Shown here in pieces: positions 34,908 through 44,177 of a stretch of DNA of 64,000 bases. Source of the stretch: CAMFLJ01 sp965279255 (GTDB lineage Bacteria; Actinomycetota; Acidimicrobiia; Acidimicrobiales; Acidimicrobilacustridaceae); the NCBI GenBank assembly GCA_965279255.1, contig OZ257146.1:1116001-1180000 (forward strand), in the 5' to 3' direction. The notes beneath the pieces are model-generated. The model was not told the origin of the DNA and did not search any database. It saw only the letters and a program-made list of their open reading frames with translations. Each line of letters starts with the position of its first letter. The first letter of the stretch is position 1. A program made the position numbers and the translations under genes.

Positions 34908-35336
34908 ATGTTGATTGCGCAGGTCACCATCGAGACGACGAGCTCGAGTTCCAGCAGTGGGGGTCCCGGGGCGTTCATCGCGCTGGGCATCTACGCCATC
35001 ATCGCCATCCTGACCCTGATCGGCTTCTGGAAGGTGCTGGAGAAGGGCGGCGAGTCGGGGGCCTGGGCGCTGCTCTGGCTGACCGGCTGCCTCTACCCGT
35101 TCGCCTTCTGGCCGATGGCCAAGGTCGCTGGTCGCCCGTCGTGGTGGGCGATCCTGCTCTACATCCCGATCGTGAACATCGTGGTCCTGGCGATCCTGTC
35201 GATCGACCTGGCCAAGTCGTTCGGCAAGGGCACCGGCTACGGCATCGGTCTGTGGCTGCTGCCCTTCATCTTCTACCCGATGCTCGGCTTCGGTGGCGCC
35301 GCCTACGCCGGCCCGGCCGGCCCCGAGCGGGCCTGA
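34908..35336 (+). CDS. DUF5684-like small membrane protein
   Basis: A 142-residue multi-span protein. After a Ser-rich N terminus (TTSSSSSSGGPG) come hydrophobic segments FIALGIYAIIAILTLIGFW, WALLWLTGCLYPFAFWP, WAILLYIPIVNIVVLAI and IGLWLLPFIFYPMLGFG. The core GRPSWWA...IPIVNIVVL fits the DUF5684 family, whose role is unknown. AGGGAGGGG lies a few bases before the ATG. The MFS gene follows with its own promoter. Confidence 0.7.
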   Translation: MLIAQVTIETTSSSSSSGGPGAFIALGIYAIIAILTLIGFWKVLEKGGESGAWALLWLTGCLYPFAFWPMAKVAGRPSWWAILLYIPIVNIVVLAILSIDLAKSFGKGTGYGIGLWLLPFIFYPMLGFGGAAYAGPAGPERA

Positions 35337-35379
35337 CGCCACCCCCATCCGGTTGGTCCGGAGCGGCCCCGCACGGCCG

Positions 35380-35385
35380 TAGCCT
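35380..35385 (+). promoter_or_regulatory. -10 element of a probable leaderless promoter
   Basis: TAGCCT, then GCCCGG, then the GTG of the MFS gene at 35392. No Shine-Dalgarno is present. Confidence 0.55.
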
Positions 35386-35391
35386 GCCCGG

Positions 35392-36810
35392 GTGACATCG
35401 TCGCCCGAACGCTCCGAGGAGGTGCCCGTGACCGAACCGGTCACGGGCACCTCCGCGCCCGGGGTGTTCTCGCCGGGCCGGCGGATGTTGACGAGTGGGC
35501 TGGTCCTCATCGTCACGCTGGTGGCCTTCGAGTCGCTCGCCATCAGCACGGTCATGCCCCTCGTCGAGGACGACCTCGGCGACCTGTGGCTCTACGGCTG
35601 GGTCTTCAGCGCCTTCTTCCTGGGCAACCTCATCGGCATCGTGGTGGCCGGCACCGCCGCCGACCGCATGCGCCCCGCGGTGCCGTTCGCAGCCGGCCTG
35701 GTGGTCTTCGCCATCGGCCTCGTCGTCGGTGGCCTGGCCCCCTCCATGCTCGTGCTCGTCCTCGGCAGGGCTCTGCAGGGCCTCGGCGCCGGTGCGATGC
35801 CGGCCATCTCCTACGTGTGCATCGGCCGTGGCTACCCGCACGAGCAGCGGCCGACGATGTTCGCCCTCATCTCCAGCGCCTGGGTCATCCCGTCGGTGGC
35901 CGGTCCCGCCCTCGCCGGTGTGATCGGCTCGGCGCTCGGCTGGCGGTGGGTCTTCCTCGGGCTGCTCCCGCTGTGCGGCGTGATCGGGTTGATGGCCCTC
36001 GCCGGTGTCGCCCGCATCCCGGCGCCCGACGAGCCGTCGGGGGAGTCGAACCTGCTGAACGCGGTCATGGTCGCCGCGGGTGCGGCCCTGCTGCTCGCCG
36101 GGCTCGGGGCGGGGTCGGTGCTCGTGGGCATCGGGCTGGTGGTCGTGGGTGTCGCCGTGGGTCTGCCGGCCTTCCGGCGGCTCGTCCCACCGGGCACGCT
36201 GGTCGCCCGTCGCGGCCTCCCCGCCACCGTCCTCATCCGGGGGGTGCTCACCTTCGCCTTCTTCGCCGGCGACGCCTACGTCTCCTACGCGCTGATCACG
36301 GTCCGGGGCCTCACCGCCGCGGTGGCCGGCATCGCCCTCACCGCCGCCACCCTCACCTGGACCGCCGCCTCCTGGCTGCAGGCCCGCTGGCTCGACCGGT
36401 TCGGGGCGTCGAGGTTCGTGGCCGCCGGCTTCGTCGGTGTGGCCCTCGGGTCGCTCGCCATGCTCCTCGTGCTGGTGCCGGCGGTGCCGGCCGCCGTCGG
36501 GATCTCCTGCTGGTCGATCGCCGGGTTCGGCATCGGCCTGGCCTACGCACCGCTGTCGGTCGTCACGCTGCACCTGGCGCCCGAGGGCCAGGAGGGCCGG
36601 GCCACGTCGTCGTTGCAGCTCTCCGACATGCTCGGCACCGCGCTCGGATCAGGGGTGGGTGGTGTGCTCGTGGCCTTCGGTGCGGCGGCGACCGACTCCG
36701 ACACGCCCGGGCTGGTCGCGGTCTACCTCCTCGGTGCCTCGGTCGCGGTCATCGGCGTGGTGCTCGCCCGTCGGGTGCCCGGGCGCGCCGCCCTGGTCAC
36801 CCCGGGTTGA
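35392..36810 (+). CDS. MFS transporter (DHA2-like)
   Basis: A 472-residue major facilitator with about 14 hydrophobic spans. It starts SGLVLIVTLVAFESLAISTV and has the family's loop RALQGLGAGAMPAISYV and motif C-like AWVIPSVAGPALAGVIG. It exports an unknown substrate, probably a drug or metabolite, by proton antiport. The GTG start fits the TAGCCT element six bases before it. The LLM-echA-MFS operon follows about 100 bases later, so this transporter is next to but not inside that operon. Confidence 0.85.
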   Translation: MTSSPERSEEVPVTEPVTGTSAPGVFSPGRRMLTSGLVLIVTLVAFESLAISTVMPLVEDDLGDLWLYGWVFSAFFLGNLIGIVVAGTAADRMRPAVPFAAGLVVFAIGLVVGGLAPSMLVLVLGRALQGLGAGAMPAISYVCIGRGYPHEQRPTMFALISSAWVIPSVAGPALAGVIGSALGWRWVFLGLLPLCGVIGLMALAGVARIPAPDEPSGESNLLNAVMVAAGAALLLAGLGAGSVLVGIGLVVVGVAVGLPAFRRLVPPGTLVARRGLPATVLIRGVLTFAFFAGDAYVSYALITVRGLTAAVAGIALTAATLTWTAASWLQARWLDRFGASRFVAAGFVGVALGSLAMLLVLVPAVPAAVGISCWSIAGFGIGLAYAPLSVVTLHLAPEGQEGRATSSLQLSDMLGTALGSGVGGVLVAFGAAATDSDTPGLVAVYLLGASVAVIGVVLARRVPGRAALVTPG

Positions 36811-36904
36811 CGACCGGCGGCCCACGGAGCACGGCCCTGGTCGGGTGACCAACGGCTCGAGCGGGCGTGGGAGACTGCGACGGGATGAAGGGGGAGACAC
36901 CACG

Positions 36905-37957
36905 ATGAAGCTCGCACTCGGCCTCGACCTGTACAGAGGGGCCACGTTGGAGGTGCCGGTCGAGCAGGTGCAACGGGCCGAGGCGCTCGGGTACCACTCG
37001 GTCTGGACCGCGGAGGCCTACGGGTCCGATGCCCTGTCGCCGCTCGCCTACCTCGCTGCCGTGACCAGCCGCATCAAGCTCGGTACGGGCGTGGTGCAGA
37101 TCGCGGCCCGCACGCCCGCGGCCACCGCGATGCACGCGCTCACCATCGACGCCCTGGCGGGTGGCAACCGGGTCATCATCGGCCTCGGTGTGTCGGGCCC
37201 GCAGATCGTCGAGGGCTGGTACGGCCAGCCGTGGGGGAGCCCCAACCAGCGCCTGCGCGAGTACGTCGCCATCATGCGCAAAGTGCTCGCCCGCGAGCCG
37301 CTCACCAACGACGGCCCCGAGTTCCCCCTTCCGTACAACGGCCCGGGCGCGGTCGGGCAGGGCAAGCCGCTGCGCTCGATCCTCCACCCCGCCGGCGAGG
37401 TCGAGATCTGGCTCGCCGCCGGCGGCCCGCTCAACACCGAGCTCACCGCCGAGGTGTGCGACGGCATGCTCCCGATGGGTTGGGGCGCGGAGGGCGAGGG
37501 CGTCTACGGCCCGTCGCTCGAGAAGGGCTTCGCCCGCCGCGGCGGCCGCCCCGACAACTTCGAGATCTTCGGCGGCGTGGCCGTCGAGTTCACCGACGAC
37601 GTCAGGGCCACCATCGAGTCCAAGAAGCCCCTCACCGCCATGTACGTCGGGGGCATGGGCTCGGCCACGCACAACTACCACCGCGCCGCCATGGCCCGTC
37701 GTGGCTTCCCGGAGGCGGCGGCCCGCATCCAGGAGCTGTGGCTCGCCGGCCGCAAGGAGGAGGCGGTGGCCGCCGTGCCCGACGAGTACATCGAGGAGGG
37801 CTCCTTGTTCGGCACCGAGAAGCGGATGCGCGAACGATGGGGCTCGGTCGTGCCGAGCGGGCTCACCGGCCTGATCGTGCGCACCGACGGCATCGAAGGC
37901 CTGGAGCTGGTCGCCGACCTGGCCGGCGTCCGTGACACCGCGGAGGCGGCATCGTGA
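36905..37957 (+). CDS. LLM-class F420-dependent oxidoreductase
   Basis: A 350-residue luciferase-like TIM barrel. Characteristic segments are RAEALGYHSVWTAEAYGSDA, SRIKLGTGVVQIAARTPAA, DALAGGNRVIIGLGVSGPQ and EGWYGQPW, which match the F420-dependent branch found in actinobacterial lipid and xenobiotic pathways. AGGGGGA precedes the ATG. The stop overlaps the next start (GTGA), so it is the first gene of a three-gene coupled operon with an enoyl-CoA hydratase and a transporter. Confidence 0.87.
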   Translation: MKLALGLDLYRGATLEVPVEQVQRAEALGYHSVWTAEAYGSDALSPLAYLAAVTSRIKLGTGVVQIAARTPAATAMHALTIDALAGGNRVIIGLGVSGPQIVEGWYGQPWGSPNQRLREYVAIMRKVLAREPLTNDGPEFPLPYNGPGAVGQGKPLRSILHPAGEVEIWLAAGGPLNTELTAEVCDGMLPMGWGAEGEGVYGPSLEKGFARRGGRPDNFEIFGGVAVEFTDDVRATIESKKPLTAMYVGGMGSATHNYHRAAMARRGFPEAAARIQELWLAGRKEEAVAAVPDEYIEEGSLFGTEKRMRERWGSVVPSGLTGLIVRTDGIEGLELVADLAGVRDTAEAAS

Positions 37958-38802
37958 GCACCTACGAGACGATCATCGTCGACCACCCGATCGAGCACGT
38001 CGCCCGCATCACCCTGAACCGGCCCGAGAAGCGCAACGCCATCTCCACCCCGATGCGCACCGAGCTGCTCGCCGCCCTCGAGGCCCACGACCTCGATCCC
38101 GACGTGCGGGTCACCGTCATCCGGGGCGGGGGCGACTGCTTCTCGGCCGGCTACGACCTCGGCGGCGACCTCATGGCCGAGCCGCCGTTCCACACCGCTC
38201 CCGGCGACGGTGCCTGGGCCCGTCACGTCACCCAGAACTGGTTCGACTACTGGGACCTCGCCAAGCCGGTCATCGCCCAGGTCCACGGCTACGCGATCGC
38301 CGGCGCCACCGAGCTCGCCCAGGCGTGCGACCTCGTGTACGTGGCCGACGACGCGCGCATCGACTACCCGATCGTGCGGGTGGCCAGCCCGCCGGACTGC
38401 GAGTACCACGCGCCGCTGCTCGGCATGCGCAGGGCAATGGAGATCATGCTCACCGGCGGAGCCATGAACGGCCCCGAGGCCGTGGCCGCCGGCTGGGCCA
38501 ACCGCTCGTTCCCGGCCGCGGACCTCGACGACGAGGTGCTCGACGTGGCCGCCGTCGTGGCGGGCGTGGCATCCGACCTGGCCCAGATCAACAAGCGCAT
38601 GGTCCACCGCCAGGCCGAGATCATGGGTGTGCGGGCCGCCATCCGGGCCGGCTCGGAGTTCCAGGCCCTCGCCGGCCACCAGGCGTCGGTCGAGGCGTTC
38701 AAGGCCGACCCGCTCGGCACCATGAAGCGCGTCAACGCGGCCGATGCCGCTCGCCGGGAGGCCAAGGCTGCCCGATCGGCGGCCCCGCCCGACCCGTCGT
38801 GA
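37954..38802 (+). CDS. Enoyl-CoA hydratase/isomerase family protein
   Basis: A 282-residue crotonase-fold enzyme. The N-terminal VARITLNRPEKRNAIS, oxyanion-hole strand GDCFSAGYDLGGDL and VHGYAIAGATELAQACDLVYVADDAR are typical. The Glu pair of a classical hydratase is not obvious: the segment around VASPPDCEYH lacks the usual second Glu, so the reaction may be isomerisation or something else. The gene overlaps its neighbours at both ends (GTGA), which implies joint expression with the LLM enzyme and the MFS gene. Confidence 0.85.
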   Translation: MSTYETIIVDHPIEHVARITLNRPEKRNAISTPMRTELLAALEAHDLDPDVRVTVIRGGGDCFSAGYDLGGDLMAEPPFHTAPGDGAWARHVTQNWFDYWDLAKPVIAQVHGYAIAGATELAQACDLVYVADDARIDYPIVRVASPPDCEYHAPLLGMRRAMEIMLTGGAMNGPEAVAAGWANRSFPAADLDDEVLDVAAVVAGVASDLAQINKRMVHRQAEIMGVRAAIRAGSEFQALAGHQASVEAFKADPLGTMKRVNAADAARREAKAARSAAPPDPS

Positions 38803-40385
38803 CGGGGGGCGGCGAGCGCGAACAGAGCCCGACCTCGACGGCGGAGGTCCCGTCCGATCGACCAGCCATGTCGAGCCGCAGGGTCGCGCTCGTCTTCTTC
38901 GGGATCCTGCTCGGCACCACGTTGTCGGGGCTCGACGCCGCCATCGTGGCCACCGCCGCCCCGACGATCATCGCCGACCTCGGCGATCTCTCCCTGCTGC
39001 CGTGGCTGACCACGGCGTACCTGCTCTGCCAGGTCACGACCATGCCGGTGTACGGGAAGCTCGGCGACATCTACCGCCGCAAGCGGATGTTCATCATCGC
39101 CATCTGCACCTTCCTGATCGGCTCCGCCCTGTGCGGGCTGTCGACCTCGATGGCGATGCTGATCGTCTGCCGCGGCATGCAGGGCGTCGGCGCCGGCGGC
39201 ATCACCGGGCTGGGCATGGCGCTGGTCGCCGACCTGGTGCCGTCGGAGAAGCTGGGTCGCTACCTCGGGTACACGGGCCTCGTCTTCGCCGCCACGAGCG
39301 TGCTCGGCCCGTTCGTCGGCGGGCTCTTCGTCGATCACATGTCGTGGCGGTGGGCGTTCTACATCAACGTGCCTCTGGGGGCGGTCTGCCTGGTGGCGCT
39401 GATCTACCAGCCCGCCCAGGCGCTGATCGTGAAGCACCGCATCGACGTGCTGGGCGCGCTCCTCCTCGGTGGCGGCGTCACCTGCCTGCTCCTCGCTCTC
39501 AGCCACACCGGCACCGACTCGCCGTGGACCTCACCCCGCACGCTCGCCCTGCTGGCGGCCTTCGTGATCGCCATCGTCCTGTTCGTGGTGTGGGAGCAGC
39601 GGGTCACCGAGCCGCTCCTCCCACTGCGCATCCTGGCGACGCGGATCACCGCTCTGTGCACCTTCGCCAACCTGGTGGCCGGCATCGGCTTCACCTGCGG
39701 GATCATCTACCCGCCGGTGTTCTTCCAGGCGGTGGCGGGGGTCGACGCGTCGAAGTCCGGGCTCCTGCTCGCTCCGTTCGCCTTCACGTGCGCGGTCTCG
39801 ACGCTCGCCGCCGGCCAGATCACCGATCGCATCGGCGGGTACAAGGCCCTGCCACTGATCGGGATGGTCTTCCTCGGCGCCGGCTACGCCCTGCTCGGCA
39901 CCATCACCGCCGCCACCTCGGCGGCCGAGGTCATGGCCTTCGCCATGGTCGCCGGCGTCGGGGTGGGCTTCGTGATGCAGACCCTGCTCTACGTCGTGCA
40001 GCGGTCGTCGTCGGTGCGCGACATCGGGGTGGCCACCTCGACCGTGATGCTGTTCCGGGTGCTCGGCAGCTCGCTGGGCGTCGCGGTGCTCGGCAGTGCC
40101 TTCACCAGCACCCTCACGTCGGAGGTCGATGAGCGCCTGCCCGGGTTCCCCACCTCGGAGATCCAGGGTGCGCCGCAGAAGATCGCCGCGCTGGCCCCCG
40201 ACGTGCAGGCCCAGTTGCACGACGCGTTCGCCACGAGCCTCGCCACCGCGTTCCGGGTGGCGGTGCCGTTCATGGTCGTGGGCTTCGTCGCCGTGGCGTT
40301 CATCCCGGGCCGCAAGGTCCGCGCCCGCATGGCGGAGTCACACGAGCACGCGGTCACCGCCGACGCGGTCGCCCACGGCGTCTGA
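38799..40385 (+). CDS. MFS drug-efflux transporter (DHA2, 14-span)
   Basis: A 528-residue DHA2 antiporter. Signatures: LSGLDAAIVATAAPTIIADL (span 1), GKLGDIYRRKRMF (motif A), VCRGMQGVGAGGI, and GPFVGGLFVDHMSWRWAFYINVP (motif C). About 14 spans can be counted. The GTG at 38799 overlaps the previous stop; ATG 38868 would remove a polar N-terminal stretch, and both are possible. It is the last gene of the LLM-echA operon, so it may export the product or a toxic intermediate. A strong hairpin follows. Confidence 0.85.
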   Translation: MTGGGEREQSPTSTAEVPSDRPAMSSRRVALVFFGILLGTTLSGLDAAIVATAAPTIIADLGDLSLLPWLTTAYLLCQVTTMPVYGKLGDIYRRKRMFIIAICTFLIGSALCGLSTSMAMLIVCRGMQGVGAGGITGLGMALVADLVPSEKLGRYLGYTGLVFAATSVLGPFVGGLFVDHMSWRWAFYINVPLGAVCLVALIYQPAQALIVKHRIDVLGALLLGGGVTCLLLALSHTGTDSPWTSPRTLALLAAFVIAIVLFVVWEQRVTEPLLPLRILATRITALCTFANLVAGIGFTCGIIYPPVFFQAVAGVDASKSGLLLAPFAFTCAVSTLAAGQITDRIGGYKALPLIGMVFLGAGYALLGTITAATSAAEVMAFAMVAGVGVGFVMQTLLYVVQRSSSVRDIGVATSTVMLFRVLGSSLGVAVLGSAFTSTLTSEVDERLPGFPTSEIQGAPQKIAALAPDVQAQLHDAFATSLATAFRVAVPFMVVGFVAVAFIPGRKVRARMAESHEHAVTADAVAHGV

Positions 40386-40406
40386 GCCGCCCTCGGGCTG
40401 CCATCC

Positions 40407-40456
40407 GAAAGGTGGCTCACCTGCTTCGGCCCGCTGGAGCTGGTGAGCCACCTTTC
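40407..40456. terminator. Bidirectional hairpin terminator
   Basis: GAAAGGTGGCTCACC (40407-40421) is perfectly complementary to GGTGAGCCACCTTTC (40442-40456), a 15-bp stem with a 20-base loop. It stands midway between the ends of the MFS gene (40385) and the TauD gene (40480), which converge. Confidence 0.75.
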
Positions 40457-40479
40457 GAGGTGGTCGGTGGTGGAGCGGA

Positions 40480-41445
40480 TCAGGCGGGGCGGCCGCCGAC
40501 GATGCTCGCCCGCTCCATCACCCGGCGCTCGGGCCAGTAGTCGCTGGAGGCGTAGTGCTGCACGGCCCGGTTGTCCCAGAACGCGATGGAGTGGGGCTGC
40601 CACCGGAAGCGCACCTGGTACTCGACGGTCTCGGCCTGCCGGCACAGCTCCCAGAGCAGCTCGGCGCTCTCGTCGGCGTCGAGCCCGACGATCGAGTCGG
40701 TGAACACCTTGTTGACGTAGAGCAGCTTCTGGCCGGTGACGTCGTGGGTGAGCACCACGGGGTGCTCGACCACCGGGTACTGCTCGCGCATCTCGGCCTT
40801 GCGCTCGTCGGGCACCCCCGCACCGAAGGCCCGCACGAAGTCGTGACGGGCGGTGAGGCCGTCGACGCGCTCCTTGAGCTCGTCGGAGAGGCCCTCGTAG
40901 GCGGCGTTCATGTCGGAGAAGAGGGTGTCGCCTCCGACCGGAGGGATCTCGATGGCGTGCAGCACGGCACCCATCGACGGGGTCTCGCGCCAGGTGACGT
41001 CGTGGTGCCAGAGGTTCTCGTAGCCACCGACCTCGGCGGTCTTCTCGAAGCGCACCAGCTCGGGCACGCCCGTGTTGGACGGGATGAAGGGGTGGATCTC
41101 GAGCTCGCCGAACCGCTGGGCGAAGGCGACGTGCTGCTCGGAGGTGATCGGCTGGTCGCGGAAGAACACGACCTTGTAGGCGAACAGGGCCTGCCGCAGC
41201 TCGTCGATCACGGCGTCGTCGAGATCGCGGGTGAGGTCGACGCCGCTGATCTCGGCGCCGAGGGTGGAGCCGAGCCGATCGACCTCGAAGTGCTCCCACC
41301 GGAGGGCGGCGAGGCGGTTGCGCTCGTCGGCGAGGTGGGTGGCGGGCCCGACCACGAGGTCGGAGTCGTGACGGCGACGGGCGCCGAGGCGGGCGCTGGG
41401 GTCCTCGGTGGCGAGGATGTCGTCGTGGGCGGTGGTGGCGGTCAT
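40480..41445 (-). CDS. TauD/TfdA family dioxygenase
   Basis: A 321-residue Fe(II)/2-oxoglutarate dioxygenase. Ligands are WHHDVTW (HxD, about residue 145) and the distal His in RAVQHYA (about 295). VVFFRDQPITSEQH, the family's N-terminal block, is present. The Arg that grips 2-oxoglutarate should be in SDYWPERRVMERA. Substrates of this family include taurine, sulfonates, alkyl sulfates and aryloxy acids; which is used is open. The ATG at 41445 is preceded by GGGGGGA; an upstream in-frame stretch is not supported. Confidence 0.87.
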   Translation of the reverse strand: MTATTAHDDILATEDPSARLGARRRHDSDLVVGPATHLADERNRLAALRWEHFEVDRLGSTLGAEISGVDLTRDLDDAVIDELRQALFAYKVVFFRDQPITSEQHVAFAQRFGELEIHPFIPSNTGVPELVRFEKTAEVGGYENLWHHDVTWRETPSMGAVLHAIEIPPVGGDTLFSDMNAAYEGLSDELKERVDGLTARHDFVRAFGAGVPDERKAEMREQYPVVEHPVVLTHDVTGQKLLYVNKVFTDSIVGLDADESAELLWELCRQAETVEYQVRFRWQPHSIAFWDNRAVQHYASSDYWPERRVMERASIVGGRPA

Positions 41446-41557
41446 CGGAGTCCCCCCGAAATCAGACAGTTGACTTAGAAGAGATGGTAGCGCGGCAGCC
41501 TCGTCCGCGTCGGGCGCACGGCTAGCGTGCCGCCGGGGCACGGACGAGGGGGAGCGC

Positions 41558-43081
41558 ATGCGCGCACGCACGGTTGTGGGCACGGCCGCGGTCACGGCGA
41601 TGGCGCTGCTGGCATCGGCCTGCTCAGGCGGGTCCGACGGCTCCAGCCCGGCGACCACGTCGACGGTGCCGGTGGGGGCACCGGCGGAGGTGTCCGCCGC
41701 TGCAGGCGACTGGGTCCTGCCGGGCCACGACTACGACAACAGCCGGGCTGCGGTCTCGACCATCGACGCGACCAACGTGCGCAGCCTGGCCAAGGCCTGG
41801 ACCCACGAGGTCTCCGGCAGCCTGTCGACGGTGCCGCTGATCGTCGGCGACACCGTGTACCTGCAGGACGGCAGCGGACGCATCAGCGCCCTCGACCGCG
41901 CCACCGGCGACACGCGATGGGAGAGCGAGGCGTACGGCCTCAACATCGGCCCGTTCGGCGTCGCCGTGGCCGACGGCCGGGTCTACGGGATGCACGGCTC
42001 GAAGGGTGTCGTCGCCCTCGACGCCGCCACCGGCCGCGAGCTCTGGGTGAAGGACATCACGGCCACCCCCACCACGGGCATCGACATCCAGCCCACGGTC
42101 TATGACGGCCTGGTGCTGGTCAGCACCGTGCCCGTCAGCGTCGGCGGCATCTACAAGGGCGGCGACCGCGGCGTCATCAACGCCCTCGACGCGGTCACCG
42201 GCGAGGTCCGCTGGACCTTCGACACCGTCCTCGGCGACGACCTCTGGGGCAACCCGGAGGTCAACTCCGGCGGTGGTGCCTGGTACCCGCCTTCGATCGA
42301 CACCGAGCAGGGCCTCGTGCTGTGGGGCATCGCCAACCCGGCGCCGTTCCCCGGCACCCCCGAGTTCCCCAACGGGTCGAGTCGGCCGGGCGACAACCTC
42401 TACACCGACTCGGCGGTCGCCCTCGACGTGCAGACCGGCGAGCTGCGGTGGTTCCACCAGGTCCACCCCCACGACATCTTCGACCGCGACCTGGTCCACA
42501 CCCTGATCGCCCGTCCGGCCGACGGCCCGCCGATCGTGGTCGCCACCGGCAAGGGCGGCGTGCTCGTCGGCCTCGACCGCACCACGGGCGACGAGCTGTG
42601 GCGCACCCCGGTGGGTCATCACGAGAACGACGAGCTCACCGAGCTGTCGGGGCCGACCATGGTCGCTCCGGGCACCTTCGGTGGCGTCATCACGCCGCCC
42701 GCCACGGCCGACGGAGTGGTGTACGTGGCCGCCATCGACGCGCCGGTCACCCTCGAGCCGAACGCCACCGCCTACTTCGGCGCCAAGCCCGGCCAGTTCG
42801 ACGGCACGGTGGTCGCCGTCGATGCGACCACCGGTGCCCAGCAGTGGTCGACGACGGTGCCCGGCGATCCCTTCGGTGGCGTGGTGGTCGTCAACGACCT
42901 GGTCCTCACCGCCACGTTGCAGGGCACACTCGTCGCCCTCGACCGGGCCACCGGTGACATCGTCTGGCAGGAGACGCTGCCCGGTGGCGTCAACGGCTGG
43001 ATGACGGTGGCCGGTGACCTGCTCGTCGTGCCGGTCGGGAGCGCCAAGCCCGCGCAGGTGATGGCCTTCCGCCTGCGCTGA
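41558..43081 (+). CDS. PQQ-dehydrogenase-like beta-propeller lipoprotein
   Basis: A 507-residue protein. The lipoprotein signal ends in LLASACSGG. The mature part is an eight-bladed quinoprotein-type propeller with repeated ALDRATGD-like blades (SALDRATGDTRW, ALDAATGRELW, GLDRTTGDELW). PGDNLYTDSAVALDVQTGELRW followed by HPHDIFDRD is typical of PQQ alcohol/sugar dehydrogenases, whose Asp abstracts the substrate proton. It probably acts outside the membrane. Whether it binds PQQ or only has the fold is unclear, and no pqq genes are visible. GAGGGGGA gives the ATG start. Confidence 0.78.
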   Translation: MRARTVVGTAAVTAMALLASACSGGSDGSSPATTSTVPVGAPAEVSAAAGDWVLPGHDYDNSRAAVSTIDATNVRSLAKAWTHEVSGSLSTVPLIVGDTVYLQDGSGRISALDRATGDTRWESEAYGLNIGPFGVAVADGRVYGMHGSKGVVALDAATGRELWVKDITATPTTGIDIQPTVYDGLVLVSTVPVSVGGIYKGGDRGVINALDAVTGEVRWTFDTVLGDDLWGNPEVNSGGGAWYPPSIDTEQGLVLWGIANPAPFPGTPEFPNGSSRPGDNLYTDSAVALDVQTGELRWFHQVHPHDIFDRDLVHTLIARPADGPPIVVATGKGGVLVGLDRTTGDELWRTPVGHHENDELTELSGPTMVAPGTFGGVITPPATADGVVYVAAIDAPVTLEPNATAYFGAKPGQFDGTVVAVDATTGAQQWSTTVPGDPFGGVVVVNDLVLTATLQGTLVALDRATGDIVWQETLPGGVNGWMTVAGDLLVVPVGSAKPAQVMAFRLR

Positions 43082-43136
43082 GCGCTCGGGCCGGGGTCGC
43101 CGAGAAACCGATCTGCGGTGGAGCCGGTCGGTCACC

Positions 43137-43142
43137 GATACT
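43137..43142 (+). promoter_or_regulatory. Weak -10 element of a possible leaderless promoter
   Basis: GATACT lies six bases upstream of the GTG of the EamA gene at 43149. It has T at position 6 and A at position 2 but G at position 1, so it is weaker than the other elements. Confidence 0.35.
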
Positions 43143-43148
43143 TGCCCG

Positions 43149-44177
43149 GTGAACCAGCCGACCCCCGCCGCCCCCGCGCCCGGCGGGTCGGCGCTCGTCC
43201 GCTCCGAGCGACGGGCCGTGGTCGACGTGATCGGCGCCTCGATCCTGTTCGCGGTGTGCAACGTGGCGTGGCGCTACGGCGGCGGCTCCACGTTCGTCAT
43301 CGTGTTCGGCCGGGGCGCACTGGGCGCCTGCCTGGCCTGGACGATCGGCCGGCGCCGCGGCCTCCCGGCCTGGCGTGAGGTCCTGCGCAGCCGGATGGGG
43401 CTCGCCGCCGTGGTCGTCTCCGGAGTCGGCCTGGTCGCGGCGGGCACCATGTTCCGCACCCTCGACGGGCCGGTCGCCGGCCTGGCCCTGGCGTGCACCC
43501 CCGCCGTCGCCATGCTCGTCCGCGACAAGGTCGGTGGCCTCGCCGCGGCCGCCGCCATCGGTTCGTCGGTCGCCGCGATCATCGGCATCGCCCACGCCGC
43601 GGTGAGCTCCGACGAGGCCACCCACGTCGGGCTCGTCGCCATCGCGGTGGCCGTGGCCTTCGTGGGCCTCGAGGTGCTGTCGATGCGCTTCTCGCAGCTC
43701 GCGGTGGAGGAGGGGGTCGACGCCACCGGCATCGTCACCGGCACCATGGTCGTGGCCGCGGTGGCGACCTTCCCGTTCGCCGTCGTGGCCGAGGCCGGCG
43801 CCGGCACGTCCACGCTGCTCTCGGCGGCCGCGGCCGCCCTCGTGGTCGCCGTCCTCGGCACCGTGGGCCGGCTCTTCCGCACGGCTGCGCTGCCCGCGGC
43901 CGGGGTCCCGGCGGTCGCGGCCAGCAGCCAGGTCACCGCCTTCGGCACCGCCCTCGGGGGAGTGGTGCTGTTCAGCGACTCCTTCAGCACCGTGGGCGTG
44001 CTGTGCGCCGTGATGGCGGCCGGGCTCGGCGTGGCCGCCGTGGTGGCGGGCACGCGGTGGCGGCTCAGTCGCGACCTCGCGCTGGCCGAGGCCCTCGATC
44101 TGCGCCCGCAGCCGGTCGGCGAGGCCCGCCCCTCAGCGCGACTCGCGCCAGAGCCCGAAGCCCTCGAACCCGGTTAG
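43149..44177 (+). CDS. EamA/DMT-family permease
   Basis: A 342-residue ten-span drug/metabolite transporter-like protein. The two five-span halves start at VIGASILFAVCNVAWRYGGG and VGLVAIAVAVAFVGLEVL. Hydrophobic segments fill residues 25-310, and the C terminus is polar. Substrate unknown. The stop lies 45 bases beyond the end of the oppositely oriented small gene, so the two coding regions overlap tail to tail. Confidence 0.8.
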   Translation: MNQPTPAAPAPGGSALVRSERRAVVDVIGASILFAVCNVAWRYGGGSTFVIVFGRGALGACLAWTIGRRRGLPAWREVLRSRMGLAAVVVSGVGLVAAGTMFRTLDGPVAGLALACTPAVAMLVRDKVGGLAAAAAIGSSVAAIIGIAHAAVSSDEATHVGLVAIAVAVAFVGLEVLSMRFSQLAVEEGVDATGIVTGTMVVAAVATFPFAVVAEAGAGTSTLLSAAAAALVVAVLGTVGRLFRTAALPAAGVPAVAASSQVTAFGTALGGVVLFSDSFSTVGVLCAVMAAGLGVAAVVAGTRWRLSRDLALAEALDLRPQPVGEARPSARLAPEPEALEPG

